Shown here: piece by piece, positions 7,852-17,595 of the stretch
Layout: the number at the start of each line of letters is the position of its first letter
Numbering within the stretch: the first letter of the stretch is position 1
Assembly: GCF_040581405.1 (NCBI RefSeq)
Contig: NZ_CP137157.1
Span: 2,540,001-2,604,000 of the forward strand
Origin: Komagataeibacter sucrofermentans DSM 15973
Lineage (GTDB): Bacteria > Pseudomonadota > Alphaproteobacteria > Acetobacterales > Acetobacteraceae
Reading direction: 5' to 3'
DNA: 64,000 nt
Position numbers and translations under genes: made by a program
The notes under the pieces: generated by a model
The model's database searches: none
Told to the model about the DNA's origin: nothing
The model's input: only the letters and a program-made list of their open reading frames with translations

Positions 7852-8946
7852 TCAGACGTTGAAGCGGAACAGCAGGACATCGCCATCCTGCACCACGTAA
7901 TCCCGCCCTTCGATGCGCAGCTTGCCCGCCTCACGGGCACCTGCCTCGCCATTGCAGGCGATGTAATCATCATATGCAATGGTCTCGCACGCAATGAAGC
8001 CCCGCTCGAAATCGTTATGAATGACGGCGGCGGCCTGCGGGGCCCTGGTGCCTTCGGTAATGGTCCAGGCCCGCGTCTCCTTCGGCCCTACGGTAAAGTA
8101 GGTGCTCAGGCCCAGCAGGCGGTAGCCTGCCGCGATCACGCGGTCGAGCCCGCTATCCTTCAGGCCAAGGCCTTCAAGGAACTCGACGCGGTCTTCAGCG
8201 CCAAGCTGGCTTACTTCGGCCTCGATCGCGGCGGAAACGACAACCATTGCTGCCCCTTCCTCTTCCGCCCGCGCACGCACACGCTCGGAAAATTCGTTGC
8301 CCGTGGCCGCCGAGGCTTCATCCACGTTGCACACATACAGCACCGGCTTCGAGGTCATGAGCTGCAGGCGGCGCACGGCCTCCTCCTGCCCCGCCGGGAT
8401 GGCCTTGCGCGCGGGCAGGCCCTCACGCAGGGCTTCGATCAGCGGCTCCATCAGCTCAACCTGAGCTGCCGCCTCGCGGTCATTGCCGCGCGCCTTCTTC
8501 TGCAGCGCCACGATCCGCTTCTCCAGCGATTCGAGGTCGGCCAGCATCAGTTCGGTCTCGATGATCTCCGCATCGCGGATGGGGTCGACGCCACCTTCCA
8601 CATGGGTGATGTCATCATCTTCAAAGCAGCGCAGCACATGGATGATGGCATCCACCTCGCGGATATTGGCCAGGAACTGGTTGCCCAGCCCCTCCCCGCG
8701 CGAGGCGCCGCGCACCAGGCCCGCAATGTCCACGAACTCAAGGCTGGTGGGCAGGATCTTCTGCGATTTGCCAATCCGCGCCAGTTCCGCCAGCCGCGCA
8801 TCCGGCACGGCCACGCGCCCGACATTGGGCTCGATGGTGCAGAACGGATAGTTCGCGGCCTGCGCCGACGCGGTCTCGGTCAGGGCGTTGAACAGCGTCG
8901 ATTTGCCCACGTTGGGCAGGCCCACGATGCCACAGTTAAAGCCCAT
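7852..8946 (-). CDS. ychF: Redox-regulated ATPase YchF (Obg/OLA1 family)
   Basis: 364 residues. The N-terminus has the P-loop [14 protein letters not shown] and the switch motif [20 protein letters not shown]. The position-4 motif reads NVDE where GTPases have NKxD, the known change that makes YchF/OLA1 prefer ATP. A TGS domain ends the protein ([10 protein letters not shown] to [11 protein letters not shown]). The family binds ribosomes and influences translation and oxidative-stress responses. It follows pth on the same strand with a 6-nt gap, the typical pth-ychF pair. Confidence 0.96.
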   Translation of the reverse strand: MGFNCGIVGLPNVGKSTLFNALTETASAQAANYPFCTIEPNVGRVAVPDARLAELARIGKSQKILPTSLEFVDIAGLVRGASRGEGLGNQFLANIREVDAIIHVLRCFEDDDITHVEGGVDPIRDAEIIETELMLADLESLEKRIVALQKKARGNDREAAAQVELMEPLIEALREGLPARKAIPAGQEEAVRRLQLMTSKPVLYVCNVDEASAATGNEFSERVRARAEEEGAAMVVVSAAIEAEVSQLGAEDRVEFLEGLGLKDSGLDRVIAAGYRLLGLSTYFTVGPKETRAWTITEGTRAPQAAAVIHNDFERGFIACETIAYDDYIACNGEAGAREAGKLRIEGRDYVVQDGDVLLFRFNV

Positions 8947-8952
8947 ACGCCC

Positions 8953-9525
8953 TTACTCCCCGGCCTGCGCGGCCATTCTTGTCATGAACAGTTCCGGCTT
9001 GCCATCCGCCAGCAGCGTGGCTTCATCAGCCAGCGTATCAAGCATCGGGTCCAGCCACTCACGGTCCGTGCGGGAAAAATCGCCCAGCACATGGCCCGTC
9101 ACACGCTCGCGGCTGCCGGGATGCCCGATGCCAAGCCGCACGCGCCAGTATTCTTTCGTGCCCAGCATGCGGTCCATCGACCGCAGGCCGTTATGCCCTG
9201 CCGCCCCGCCGCCACGCTTTACGCGGATGCGGCCCGGCTCAAGGTCAAGTTCATCATGGAAGGCCGTAATGGCCTCGGGCGGCAGCTTGTAGAAGGCCGC
9301 CGCCTGCTGAACGCTCTCGCCCGAGAGGTTCATGTAGGTCATGGGCTTGAGCAGCAGCACCTTGTGCCGCCCCACCATGCCTTCGGCAATTTCGCCACGG
9401 AAGCGCTTGCGCCACGGGCCAAACCCGTGGCGCTGCGCAATCCGGTCCACCGCCATGAAGCCGACATTATGACGATTCCGGCTCATCCCCGTCTCGGGAT
9501 TACCAAGACCGGTCCAGAGCAGCAT
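8953..9525 (-). CDS. pth: Peptidyl-tRNA hydrolase
   Basis: 190 residues. Pth releases peptides from peptidyl-tRNAs that drop off the ribosome. The opening LLWTGLGNPETGMSRNRHNVGF contains the catalytic histidine (RHNVGF). LLKPMTYMNLSGESV binds the peptide side, and the catalytic aspartate lies in FHDELDLEPGRIRVK, followed by GGGAAGHNGLRSM. It belongs to the rplY-like/pth/ychF cluster, a widely conserved order. Confidence 0.96.
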   Translation of the reverse strand: MLLWTGLGNPETGMSRNRHNVGFMAVDRIAQRHGFGPWRKRFRGEIAEGMVGRHKVLLLKPMTYMNLSGESVQQAAAFYKLPPEAITAFHDELDLEPGRIRVKRGGGAAGHNGLRSMDRMLGTKEYWRVRLGIGHPGSRERVTGHVLGDFSRTDREWLDPMLDTLADEATLLADGKPELFMTRMAAQAGE

Positions 9526-9566
9526 CGTTCAGTCTCCTGTCAGGGTTCGTGGCGGTGGGTAAGCAA

Positions 9567-10187
9567 TCAGCCTTCGGCTGCGGCTTCGGCGCCTTCAGCG
9601 GCCTCGGGCTCTTCATCAACGCTCGGCGGGGCCACGTTGGCGATGACGAAGTTGTTGTCCTGCAGCACGGGGGTCACTTTTTCCGTGCCCTTGAGGTCTT
9701 CCCAGCGCACGTTGTCGTGGAAGTCGAGCTGGGACAGGTCGGCGGTGAAGAATTCCGGAATATCGGCCGGATCAACCACGACATCGACCGTGTGACGGAC
9801 GATGTTCATCACGCCACCGCGCTTGACGCCCGGCGAAACCTCTTCACCCGTGAAGCGGATTTCCACTTCCACGTGCACCTTATGGCCAGCGGCGAGGCGC
9901 TGGTAGTCCACATGGATCGGGGCATCGGTTACGGGGTGCAGCTGGATCTCGCGCAGCAGGGCGTGCACGGAGGCACCACCTTCAACGGAGATGTCATAGA
10001 TGCGCGAACGCCAGCCGGACTTGTGCAGCTCACGGTGCACGATGCGGGGGTCAAGCGCGATCAGGGTGGGTTCCTGGCCGCCGCCATAGATCACGCCGGG
10101 CACGTGGCCGGCACGCCTCGTTGCACGCGCTGCCCCCTTACCAGCCTTCGCGCGCGAAGAGACTTCGATTTTGGTGAATTTGGTCAC
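9567..10187 (-). CDS. rplY: 50S ribosomal protein L25/CTC-type
   Basis: 206 residues, the long CTC form: an N-terminal 5S rRNA-binding L25 domain ([20 protein letters not shown], then [20 protein letters not shown]) followed by the TL5-like beta domain and an acidic Ala/Glu-rich tail. GTG at 10187 is chosen because AGGAG precedes it by 7 nt; the longer frame to the ATG at 10208 would begin upstream of that site. It heads the rplY-pth-ychF cluster. Confidence 0.93.
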   Translation of the reverse strand: MTKFTKIEVSSRAKAGKGAARATRRAGHVPGVIYGGGQEPTLIALDPRIVHRELHKSGWRSRIYDISVEGGASVHALLREIQLHPVTDAPIHVDYQRLAAGHKVHVEVEIRFTGEEVSPGVKRGGVMNIVRHTVDVVVDPADIPEFFTADLSQLDFHDNVRWEDLKGTEKVTPVLQDNNFVIANVAPPSVDEEPEAAEGAEAAAEG

Positions 10188-10300
10188 TTGTCTGCTCCTG
10201 AAACACAAGCGCGCGGGCCTCCAGGGGTGCCAGCGCGTGCGCGGCGTTTAACGGAAAACCGCGCCTTATGCAATCACCAAGCCCGGACAGGCCCGGTTTT

Positions 10301-10891
10301 TCAGGAAAGCGCGGTGAGACTCCACACCCCGGTCGCCCCCGGCTCGGCCCACATGGGGGTGGCGTTGGGCAGGCGCACGTTGGGCTTGAGGTGCATGGCC
10401 GCGCGCAGGGCGCGGAACATCGCGCCGTGGCACACGATCAGCGGCACGCCATCGAGCTCAAGCGCGCGATTGACCGCCGAGACCGCGCGCTCGCGCAGGT
10501 CGGCAAAGCTTTCGCCATCAGGAGGCGTGTACTCGCCTGCAATCCAACTGTCGTACCACGAGCCCATCGGCTTGCCTTCTTCCGCCCCGAAGCAGACTTC
10601 CTTCAGCCCGTCATCAAGGGCGACCTCAAGGCGGGGGGCACCGTGTGCCGCAAGCTGGTCGGCCACGATCTCGGCCGTGCGGCGCGCGCGCACCAGCGGC
10701 GAGGCAACAATGCGCACGATGGGCGCATGATCGCGCCAGTGCCGCGCCAGCAGCAGGCCAGCGGCCTCGGCCTGGGCAATGCCCGTGGCGTTGAGCGGAA
10801 TATCGGTGCGCCCCTGCGAGCGCCCCTGCGCATTCCAGTCCGTTTCCCCATGGCGCAGGTACCAGTATGGCCGGGTCATCAGATCAGTCAT
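10301..10891 (-). CDS. Histidine phosphatase family protein
   Basis: 196 residues from the ATG at 10891 (AAGGA 7 nt upstream). The catalytic phosphohistidine motif is YLRHGETDWNAQGR. Other family features are an early RTDIPLNATGIAQA, the arginine in VASPLVRARRTAE, the acid residue in FGAEEGKPMGSW and the second histidine in LIVCHGAMFRALR. These proteins dephosphorylate small metabolites or act as phosphoglycerate mutases; the substrate cannot be read from the sequence. Confidence 0.88.
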   Translation of the reverse strand: MTDLMTRPYWYLRHGETDWNAQGRSQGRTDIPLNATGIAQAEAAGLLLARHWRDHAPIVRIVASPLVRARRTAEIVADQLAAHGAPRLEVALDDGLKEVCFGAEEGKPMGSWYDSWIAGEYTPPDGESFADLRERAVSAVNRALELDGVPLIVCHGAMFRALRAAMHLKPNVRLPNATPMWAEPGATGVWSLTALS

Positions 10892-10975
10892 GCGTCGTTC
10901 CTTCACTCTACTACGCCCTTGGGGGTAGCGCCGGGTGGCCGGGGCGGTCAATCCCGCCCCCTGCCTCAAACCGTA

Positions 10976-11965
10976 TCAGTCGAACAGCGAGGAGACGGAA
11001 CTTTCATCCGATATGGCCTGCATGGCGCGTGAAATCAGGGCCGCCGTGCTGATCTGGCGGATATTGGCCGCGTCCTTCACCGCCTCGGTCGCCTTAATGC
11101 TGTCGGTCAGCGTCAGCATGCCCAGCGGCGACTGGCCCACGCGGCTCACCGCGCTGCCGGTCAGCACGCCGTGGGTCACGTAAGCCTCGACGGCTGCCGC
11201 ACCATGCTTCATCAGCGCTTCGGCCGCGTTGCACAGCGAGCCGCCGCTATCAACGATATCATCGACAAGGATGCAGTAACGGCCCCGCACGTCGCCAATC
11301 ACGTTCATCACCTCCGACACGCCCGCACGCTCGCGGCGCTTGTCGATGATGGCGAGGTCCACGTTCAGCCGCTGCGCAAGCTGGCGGGCACGCACCACGC
11401 CGCCCACGTCGGGCGAAACGATCATGAGGTTGTGCGGGCCGCCGGGAATGTCCATCGGCGGGGCGTCATAGGGCAGAGGGGGTTCGCCCTCGAGCTTCAT
11501 GCGGCCACGGATATCGCGCGTGAACAGCGGCGCTGCGTAAAGGTTATCAACGGGGATGTCGAAGAAGCCCTGGATCTGCATAGCATGCAGGTCCATGGTC
11601 AGCAGGCGGTTGGCGCCGGCCTCGACCAGGATATTGGCCACGAGCTTGGCGCTGATGGGCGTGCGCGGGCCGGATTTGCGGTCCTGACGGGCATAGCCAA
11701 AATACGGCATGACCGCCGTGATGCGCCGCGCCGAGCCACGGCGCAGGGCATCGAGCATGATCAGCAGTTCCATGAGGTTGTCATTGGTGGGCGAGCAGGT
11801 GCTCTGGATGACGAACACATCCTCGCCACGCACGTTCTCATGAATCTCGACAAAAATTTCCATGTCGGCAAAACGCCGCACGGTCGCGTTACAGAGCGGT
11901 AGCCCCAGTTCCGCCGCAACTTTCTCGGCGAGAGGCAGGTTGCTGTTACAGGCGACAATTTTCAT
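10976..11965 (-). CDS. prs: Ribose-phosphate pyrophosphokinase
   Basis: 329 residues. The enzyme makes PRPP from ribose 5-phosphate and ATP for purine, pyrimidine, histidine, tryptophan and NAD synthesis. Motifs include VQ-type ATP site [18 protein letters not shown], the flexible loop [17 protein letters not shown], the metal site [11 protein letters not shown] and the PRPP-binding loop [14 protein letters not shown]. It is preceded on its strand by a 228-bp gap after a lipoprotein gene, so it probably has its own promoter. Confidence 0.96.
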   Translation of the reverse strand: MKIVACNSNLPLAEKVAAELGLPLCNATVRRFADMEIFVEIHENVRGEDVFVIQSTCSPTNDNLMELLIMLDALRRGSARRITAVMPYFGYARQDRKSGPRTPISAKLVANILVEAGANRLLTMDLHAMQIQGFFDIPVDNLYAAPLFTRDIRGRMKLEGEPPLPYDAPPMDIPGGPHNLMIVSPDVGGVVRARQLAQRLNVDLAIIDKRRERAGVSEVMNVIGDVRGRYCILVDDIVDSGGSLCNAAEALMKHGAAAVEAYVTHGVLTGSAVSRVGQSPLGMLTLTDSIKATEAVKDAANIRQISTAALISRAMQAISDESSVSSLFD

Positions 11966-12193
11966 CGTGTGACGCTCCCGGGCGGCGGTAGAGGCGCTGG
12001 AGGGCGGTTTTTTCCGCCCCCGTTGTGTATGTGCGGCGTTCTATCAACCGGCACATGGCCTGTCACCTGCCTAAGGGTATGCAAACCTGCACGTCTGCCC
12101 CCCGTTGCCGATCCGTCACACCCGTGTGGCCTGCGCCCATAATGCCCTGCCGGGCAGGAAAGCGGGTTCTGGCCCAGATTTTTTCTACAGGTT

Positions 12194-13183
12194 TCAGGGC
12201 TGCGTAGGGGCAGTGGGGGATGCGCCGGCTGCCGGGGCGGGGGCCGGAGCAGGCGCGCTGCCCGGCGTGGGCAGGGTGCCATCGGCGGCAAGCGGTGCGT
12301 TTTCGCGGCCGGAATAGCGGGTGATGATCTGCCGCACGGCTCCTGCCGCTTCATCAGCAGCGGCCACGGCCACGTCGCCCCAGCGGGAATCCAGCGAATG
12401 GGCCGCGATGTCATGAATCTGGGTGGCGGCACCGGCTTCGGCGCCCTGCGCGTCAAGCACCTTCCATGTCAGCACGATATGCTGCTGGGGCGTGGTCGAG
12501 GTGGTGGTCACCGCATCATTGAGCACCACGGTGCAGCGCACCGTGTAATCCGCGCCCGTGGCCGCATGCCGCAGGTCTTCATGCGCATCGGGGAAGGCTG
12601 CGGTAAAGGCGCGGGCCAGCGCGTGATCGCCATCGCCCGGCGCACCCTGCACGCCCGCGAAATAGACATGGGCGGGGCGATTCTTGAGGCTGTTGGGGTC
12701 TTTTTGCATCTGCGCGGCCTGGATGCCGGTCAGCAGTTCGGCAACCCCGGGGGCCACCTCCTGCGCCGAGCGGGTCTCGGCCTGCCCATCCGCGGCCTGC
12801 CACTGTGCCGCAGGCACCGCGGCACCGCTCATATGGCCGCGTTCCTCGCCCTTGGGGGTCATGACGGCATAGGTGGGAATAACCGTATCATCCTGCGCCG
12901 TGGTGGTCATTTTCAGCCACCAGTCACCGGGCTTGGCGGGCTGGCCCATGGCTGGCACCGACTGCGCCAGCATGGCCTCGACCATGGCGTGCTGCCAGGC
13001 CTGCGCGCCAGCCTCATCCGTGCCGGATGCGGTGGAAACCGGCACGGCCAGCCGCGCGGTGGGGGGCTGCGCGCCGGAGCCATCATGGCGGAAGGGGTGC
13101 GGCACATCCACGCAGCCACCCAGCAGGGAAAGCCCCACAAGGGCCGCGAGCGCGCCCGACCGGCGGGCAAGAACGTCTGACAT
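12194..13183 (-). CDS. Predicted lipoprotein of unknown function
   Basis: 329 residues starting at the second ATG (13183). A lipobox LSLLGGC about residues 19-25 predicts cleavage and lipid attachment at the cysteine, so the protein is anchored to a membrane facing the periplasm. The body has no motif I recognise. The C-terminus is a low-complexity tail of proline and alanine with glycine. It lies 11 nt after pgeF on the same strand and near lgt, the enzyme that lipidates such proteins. Function unknown. Confidence 0.75.
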   Translation of the reverse strand: MSDVLARRSGALAALVGLSLLGGCVDVPHPFRHDGSGAQPPTARLAVPVSTASGTDEAGAQAWQHAMVEAMLAQSVPAMGQPAKPGDWWLKMTTTAQDDTVIPTYAVMTPKGEERGHMSGAAVPAAQWQAADGQAETRSAQEVAPGVAELLTGIQAAQMQKDPNSLKNRPAHVYFAGVQGAPGDGDHALARAFTAAFPDAHEDLRHAATGADYTVRCTVVLNDAVTTTSTTPQQHIVLTWKVLDAQGAEAGAATQIHDIAAHSLDSRWGDVAVAAADEAAGAVRQIITRYSGRENAPLAADGTLPTPGSAPAPAPAPAAGASPTAPTQP

Positions 13184-13194
13184 CATGGGGCCCC

Positions 13195-13986
13195 TTATAC
13201 CGCCCGGCAGGCGATAACGGAAATCTGGTGCCCGATCGGGCCGCCACCTGCCAGCGTGCGGCGGCGATGGCTGAAAAACCGCTCTTCATCATGCAGGGTA
13301 TCAAGGCCCAGCGCCATGGCAGACCCCACCCCGCACCGCGCGAGGCGCATGACGCAGTAACCCGGCAGATCGAACATGAAGTGCCCCGCCCGCGCGGCCG
13401 GGCTGAAAAACGTATCCCCCGCCACGTCACAGGCCAGCACGGCATCGCGCATGTCCGGCCCGACCTCGTAACTGGCAGGCGCGATACAGGGGCCGACGAC
13501 AGCGGTGATCTCACTGGCACCGCAGCCCAGCGCGCCCATCGCCGCCACCGTGGCCTCGATAATGCCGCCACATGCGCCCCGCCAGCCCGCATGGGCCGCG
13601 CCCACCACCGTGCCCTGCGCGTTGCTGAACAGGATCGGCGCGCAATCCGCCGTAATCACGCCCAGCGCCAGGCCGGGCGTGGCCGTGACAAGCGCATCCC
13701 CCTCCGGCCCAGCCCCTGCGGGCCAGAGAACGGTCGGCGTCAGCACGCGATCGCCATGCACCTGGGTCAGGCCCAGCAGGTGATCGGGCAAAACACCGAC
13801 ATACTGCGCCACGCGGCGGCGGTTTTCGCGCAAGGCACGCGGATCATCCGCCGAGCGGGTCGAGCAGTTGAGTGTGGCATATGGGCCGGTGGAGACCCCG
13901 CCAAGGCGGGTGAAGAACCCATGGCGCACGCCTTCAAGGGCGGAGGCGCGCACTACCTGCGCATCCGTGATCGCGCTATCCGTCAT
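13195..13986 (-). CDS. pgeF: Peptidoglycan editing factor PgeF (YfiH/laccase-domain)
   Basis: 263 residues. The zinc-site pattern of the family is present: GGVSTGPYATLN near the start, the cysteine in ITADCAPILF, the histidine in GAAHAGWRGACGGI and the late VGPCIAPASYEVG. PgeF hydrolyses UDP-MurNAc-L-Ser errors so that serine is not built into peptidoglycan in place of alanine; older annotation calls it a polyphenol oxidase. It is downstream of the midA-like gene on the same strand, separated by a copy of the dispersed repeat. Confidence 0.93.
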   Translation of the reverse strand: MTDSAITDAQVVRASALEGVRHGFFTRLGGVSTGPYATLNCSTRSADDPRALRENRRRVAQYVGVLPDHLLGLTQVHGDRVLTPTVLWPAGAGPEGDALVTATPGLALGVITADCAPILFSNAQGTVVGAAHAGWRGACGGIIEATVAAMGALGCGASEITAVVGPCIAPASYEVGPDMRDAVLACDVAGDTFFSPAARAGHFMFDLPGYCVMRLARCGVGSAMALGLDTLHDEERFFSHRRRTLAGGGPIGHQISVIACRAV

Positions 13987-14024
13987 CCGTGTTTCCCCTC
14001 AATCCCGTAGCGGACAAATTTACA

Positions 14025-14072
14025 GAAGCTTTTTGGATGCCGCCTTTTTTCAGAAAGCTTCACCAAAAACTT
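14025..14072 (+). repeat. Dispersed three-stem repeat, deleted copy
   Basis: Keeps one left part (GAAGCTTTTTGG, TGCCGCCTTTTTTC) joined directly to the right end (AAAGCTTCACCAAAAACTT), consistent with loss of the middle. It lies between pgeF and the stop of the midA-like gene. Confidence 0.6.
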
Positions 14073-14074
14073 CC

Positions 14075-15112
14075 TTATGCTGACTGCGGGGCACTCCTGT
14101 CGCGCAATCCCGCAAAACCCGGCAACAGGCCCGACATGCCCACCGACAGCCCCAGCACGCGAAACAGCCGCCCCATCTGCTCAGGCGCTGCCAGCCGCCG
14201 GGCGGCCGCCCTTATGTCGTGCGCCTGGTCGGGAGCCGCGCGCGCAAGCTGCTCGCAACGCGCACCCAGCCCGAGTGCCGCGAGAAAATCACCCTGCTTC
14301 ACGCTGCCCCACACATCAACGCCACCCGCCGCCTGCGCCATGCTGGCAAAATCGACATGGGCAGTCAGGTCCGCCATGCCGGGATCACGCAACGGATCAG
14401 CGGGCTGGCCCTCACGGAGTGCCTGCAGGCTGTCGCCCCAGGCCGGGGCATCGTAACCGTAATCAATCAGCAGCGCCGCCCCGCGCCCGCGTTGCAGGCG
14501 GGCGGCAAGGGCGTGCACAAAATCGAGCGCGGGCTGGCAGGTCTCCAGCACGCTGCCCTCCGGCACGGGCCGCGCCAATGCCGGGTGGCCGGACGGCAGC
14601 ACAGCCGCCTGCTCCACAAACCGCCCCGCCTGCACAAAGCGCTCCGCCCAGCCCTGCCCATGGCGGACAAACTGGCGAATGGGCAACGCATCGACAAACT
14701 CGTTGGCCAGCAGAACCACAGGCCCCTCGGGCAGGCTGGCAAGGCCATCATGCCAGTTGACAGGGTTTGGCGTGGCGTCCGTCAGGGCCGCGTTCTGGCA
14801 GGCCCGCAGGCGGGGCGAGGTCTCGATCAGATGCACCCGCGCGGCCTTGTGGCAGTCCGGGGCCACGCGGCGCAGCAGGCGCAGGGCATCGGCCATGAGC
14901 GTGCCCCGCCCCGGCCCCGCCTCGGCCAGCACGAAGGGATCGGGGCGGCCAAGCTGACCCCACACCACGGCCACCCACGCGCCCAGCAATTCACCAAACA
15001 TCTGCGAGATTTCGGGCGATGTAATGAAATCGGCAAACGGGTCGCGGCCTGCGTAATAGGCGGCATTGGCCCGCGCCATGAAGTGGTCCAGCCGTTCGGG
15101 CTGCCCGGTCAT
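14075..15112 (-). CDS. SAM-dependent methyltransferase, MidA/NDUFAF7 family
   Basis: 345 residues from the ATG at 15112, which overlaps the lgt stop by 4 nt (ATGA); the longer open frame to 15385 runs inside lgt. The DUF185 pattern is clear: AYYAGRDPFADFITSPEISQMFGE at the start, the SAM site VLAEAGPGRGTLMADALR and NEFVDALPIRQFV. The mitochondrial homologue NDUFAF7 methylates an arginine of a complex I subunit during assembly, and an NDUFA12-type complex I gene is also in this window (37509). That role is inferred from the family. Confidence 0.9.
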   Translation of the reverse strand: MTGQPERLDHFMARANAAYYAGRDPFADFITSPEISQMFGELLGAWVAVVWGQLGRPDPFVLAEAGPGRGTLMADALRLLRRVAPDCHKAARVHLIETSPRLRACQNAALTDATPNPVNWHDGLASLPEGPVVLLANEFVDALPIRQFVRHGQGWAERFVQAGRFVEQAAVLPSGHPALARPVPEGSVLETCQPALDFVHALAARLQRGRGAALLIDYGYDAPAWGDSLQALREGQPADPLRDPGMADLTAHVDFASMAQAAGGVDVWGSVKQGDFLAALGLGARCEQLARAAPDQAHDIRAAARRLAAPEQMGRLFRVLGLSVGMSGLLPGFAGLRDRSAPQSA

Positions 15113-15963
15113 GCCTTCCCCTCGGCGGCCTCTTCCGCCGGTTCCGCCATCACCACCGTGCGCGCGGGGCGCATATACGCATTGAGCATCAACCCCAGCC
15201 CGCCAATGGCCATGGGCACGCACAAAACCTGCCCCATGGTCACGCCAAAGGGCAGGAAGCCGATGAACGCATCGGGCTCGCGGAAGCATTCGCACACCGT
15301 GCGCGCCACTGCGTAGCCAAACAGGAACAGCCCCGCGATGAAACCGGGATGCTGGCGCACCCTGAGGCTGCGCGAAACGCACCACAGCAGGGTGAACAGC
15401 AAAAGCCCCTCGGCAAAGGCTTCATAAAGCTCGGATGGATGGCGCGGCTCCGGCCCGGCATCGGGGAAGATCATGGCCCAGGGCAGCGAGGGCGGGGCGG
15501 GCCTGCCCCACAGTTCGCCATTGATGAAGTTGGCGATGCGCCCCAGCCCCAGCCCGATGGGCACCACCGTGGTGATCCGGTCGGAAAAGGCAAGGAAACT
15601 CAAACCATTGAGCCGCGTGAATGCAATCAGCGCAATAATCACGCCCGCAGCCCCGCCATGAAACGACATGCCCCCATGCCACACCTGCAAGATGGCCAGC
15701 GGGTGCGAAAGGTAATAGCCGGGCTGATAGAACAGGATGTAGCCCAGCCGCCCGCCCAGCACCACGCCCAGCGTGGCCCATGTCAGAAAGTCATCGACCT
15801 GCAGCGCCGTGGCCGCCCGGGGGGCAAGGGCCGCAAGGCGGCGGGCAATGCGCCACCCCGCTACCAGCGCCACGATATAGGCCATGGCATACCAGCGTAT
15901 GGCGAACGGCCCGAAATGGACCATTACCGGATCAAACTGCGGAAAGACCAGAACAGGCAGCAT
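15109..15963 (-). CDS. lgt: Prolipoprotein diacylglyceryl transferase
   Basis: 284 residues of a polytopic inner-membrane enzyme that transfers diacylglycerol from phosphatidylglycerol to the lipobox cysteine of lipoproteins. Seen are the signature WHGGMSFHGGAAG and GLGLGRIANFINGELWGRP, with the essential histidine and arginine regions, and several hydrophobic segments. Its stop codon overlaps the start of the methyltransferase gene, so the pair is translationally coupled. Confidence 0.95.
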   Translation of the reverse strand: MLPVLVFPQFDPVMVHFGPFAIRWYAMAYIVALVAGWRIARRLAALAPRAATALQVDDFLTWATLGVVLGGRLGYILFYQPGYYLSHPLAILQVWHGGMSFHGGAAGVIIALIAFTRLNGLSFLAFSDRITTVVPIGLGLGRIANFINGELWGRPAPPSLPWAMIFPDAGPEPRHPSELYEAFAEGLLLFTLLWCVSRSLRVRQHPGFIAGLFLFGYAVARTVCECFREPDAFIGFLPFGVTMGQVLCVPMAIGGLGLMLNAYMRPARTVVMAEPAEEAAEGKA

Positions 15964-16011
15964 GGGCCGACTTTCAGTAATCAGGGAGGAAGCAGGGGCA
16001 GCGGTCGATGC

Positions 16012-17022
16012 CTAGAGATAGGGATCGGGCGTGGCAAGATAGTCATGCACGTAACGCCGCACGCCATCTTCCAGCGTGGTGAAGGGATGGCTGTAGCCCG
16101 CATTACGCAGCCTGCGCATGTCGGCACAGGTAAAGGACTGGTACTGCCCGCGCAGCGATTGCGGCATGTCGATGAATTCGATTTTGGGCGCAACACCCGC
16201 CGCATCGCACACCGCATGCGCAAGGTCGGCATAGGTGCGCGCCATGCCGGTGCCGCAGTTGAACAGCCCGCACACATTCGTATGGTCAAGCAGCCACAGC
16301 ATGACATTGACCACGTCACCCACCCATATGAAATCACGCGCCTGCGCGCCATCGGGCAGGCCCGGCACGTCGGAGCGGAACAGCGTAAGCGGGCCGCCTG
16401 CCCGCGCCTCGTCATACTTGACCTTGACCACCGAGATCATGCGCCCCTTGTGGTACTCGTTGGGGCCATAGACATTGAAGAACTTCAGCCCCGCCCATGA
16501 CAGGCCCGACAGCTCGCCCCGGCCCAGCCGGTGCAGCAAAATCTGGTCAAACGCCTGCTTGGACCACCCATACAGGTTGAGCGGGCTGAGCCTGCCCAGG
16601 CCCGCCGGGTCATCGCTGAACTGTTCGATCTTGTCCGCAGCGCCATAGGTGGCGGCCGATGACGCATAGATGAAGCGCACGCCCTCATGCGCGCACCACT
16701 CGGCCAGCCGGCATGACAGGTCGACATTGGTGCGCCACACCAGGTCGCCATCGCTTGCCGTGGTCTCGCTGATCGCGCCGAGATGCACCACCGCCGACAC
16801 ATCGGGCCGGGTGGCCAGCCACCCCTCAAGCGCTTCGGGCGCCACGATCCGCACCGGGGCATGGTGGCGCAGGTTGCGCCATTTGCCCGCATTGCCCAGC
16901 CAGTCCACCACCACCGTATCGACACCGCGCGCGTGCAGGGCCTGCTGCATGCATGAACCGATAAAGCCCGCGCCCCCCGTAATCACGATCACTGCCCGCA
17001 CCCCCGCATTCTGCCTGCACAT
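16012..17022 (-). CDS. hldD: ADP-glyceromanno-heptose 6-epimerase
   Basis: 336 residues of an extended SDR epimerase. The NAD site is ITGGAGFIGSCMQQAL; the catalytic tyrosine-lysine pair is in LNLYGWSKQAFD and a serine-rich IYASSAATYG precedes it. GLKFFNVYGPNEYHKGRMISV is typical of HldD/RfaD, which makes ADP-L-glycero-D-manno-heptose for the lipopolysaccharide inner core. A GTG at 17001 is a possible alternative start. No other heptose genes are adjacent. Confidence 0.92.
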   Translation of the reverse strand: MCRQNAGVRAVIVITGGAGFIGSCMQQALHARGVDTVVVDWLGNAGKWRNLRHHAPVRIVAPEALEGWLATRPDVSAVVHLGAISETTASDGDLVWRTNVDLSCRLAEWCAHEGVRFIYASSAATYGAADKIEQFSDDPAGLGRLSPLNLYGWSKQAFDQILLHRLGRGELSGLSWAGLKFFNVYGPNEYHKGRMISVVKVKYDEARAGGPLTLFRSDVPGLPDGAQARDFIWVGDVVNVMLWLLDHTNVCGLFNCGTGMARTYADLAHAVCDAAGVAPKIEFIDMPQSLRGQYQSFTCADMRRLRNAGYSHPFTTLEDGVRRYVHDYLATPDPYL

Positions 17023-17155
17023 TGATTATGCCGCCCCGAAGGCCGCCACAATCGTGCGGATAGCCCTGAGGCGGCAATGTGTCTATAGTAGCGCCTTTCA
17101 CCTTCGCGCCGCAGCCGGGCTCCGGTAGTGCGCGGAACGTCATGGAGTATCCACT

Positions 17156-17446
17156 ATGTCCGACAGGCCCCGCATTTTTGATGATCTTGCCGGTGTGGCC
17201 GGCGGCGCGTTCTCGGCACTCGCTGGCGTGCGCGAGGAAATCGGCGCCATGGTCCGTGCCCGCGTGGATGAAACACTCGGCAGCCTGAACCTCGTGCGCC
17301 GCGATGAATTTGAAGTGGTGCGCGAAGTCGCCACCCGTGCGCGCCTGGCACAGGGCGAGATGGAAAACCGCATCGCACGCCTTGAAGAGCGCGTGTCCGA
17401 CCTTGAAGCCAGCCTGACCACCCCCGCCCCCCATACCGGAAGCTGA
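17156..17446 (+). CDS. ubiK: UbiK-type accessory factor (BMFP domain)
   Basis: 96 residues with GGAG 8 nt before the ATG. The pattern is that of the BMFP/YqiC family: an amphipathic N-terminal helix (IFDDLAGVAGGAFSAL), a middle VRRDEFEVVREVATRAR and a C-terminal coiled coil ENRIARLEERVSDLEASL that forms trimers. UbiK helps the late hydroxylation steps of ubiquinone synthesis. It stands alone ahead of the ybjN-proC group. Confidence 0.9.
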   Translation: MSDRPRIFDDLAGVAGGAFSALAGVREEIGAMVRARVDETLGSLNLVRRDEFEVVREVATRARLAQGEMENRIARLEERVSDLEASLTTPAPHTGS

Positions 17447-17595
17447 ACGAGGCTTGCAGCCAATGCCTGCGGGCCATAGTGTAACAGGATGGTCCGCGCC
17501 CTGATTCCCCGTAACAGGACACGGACCGGGTTGCAGAGACACGGAATCCGGCGTCATGCCCGGATCTCCTCCACGACGGCTTCGGGGAGTGCCAC

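Noticed and set aside
8017-9795. 592-codon plus-strand open frame
   Set aside because: It lies antisense to ychF and pth, both clearly identified, and its protein has no recognisable family. High GC content makes such shadows common.
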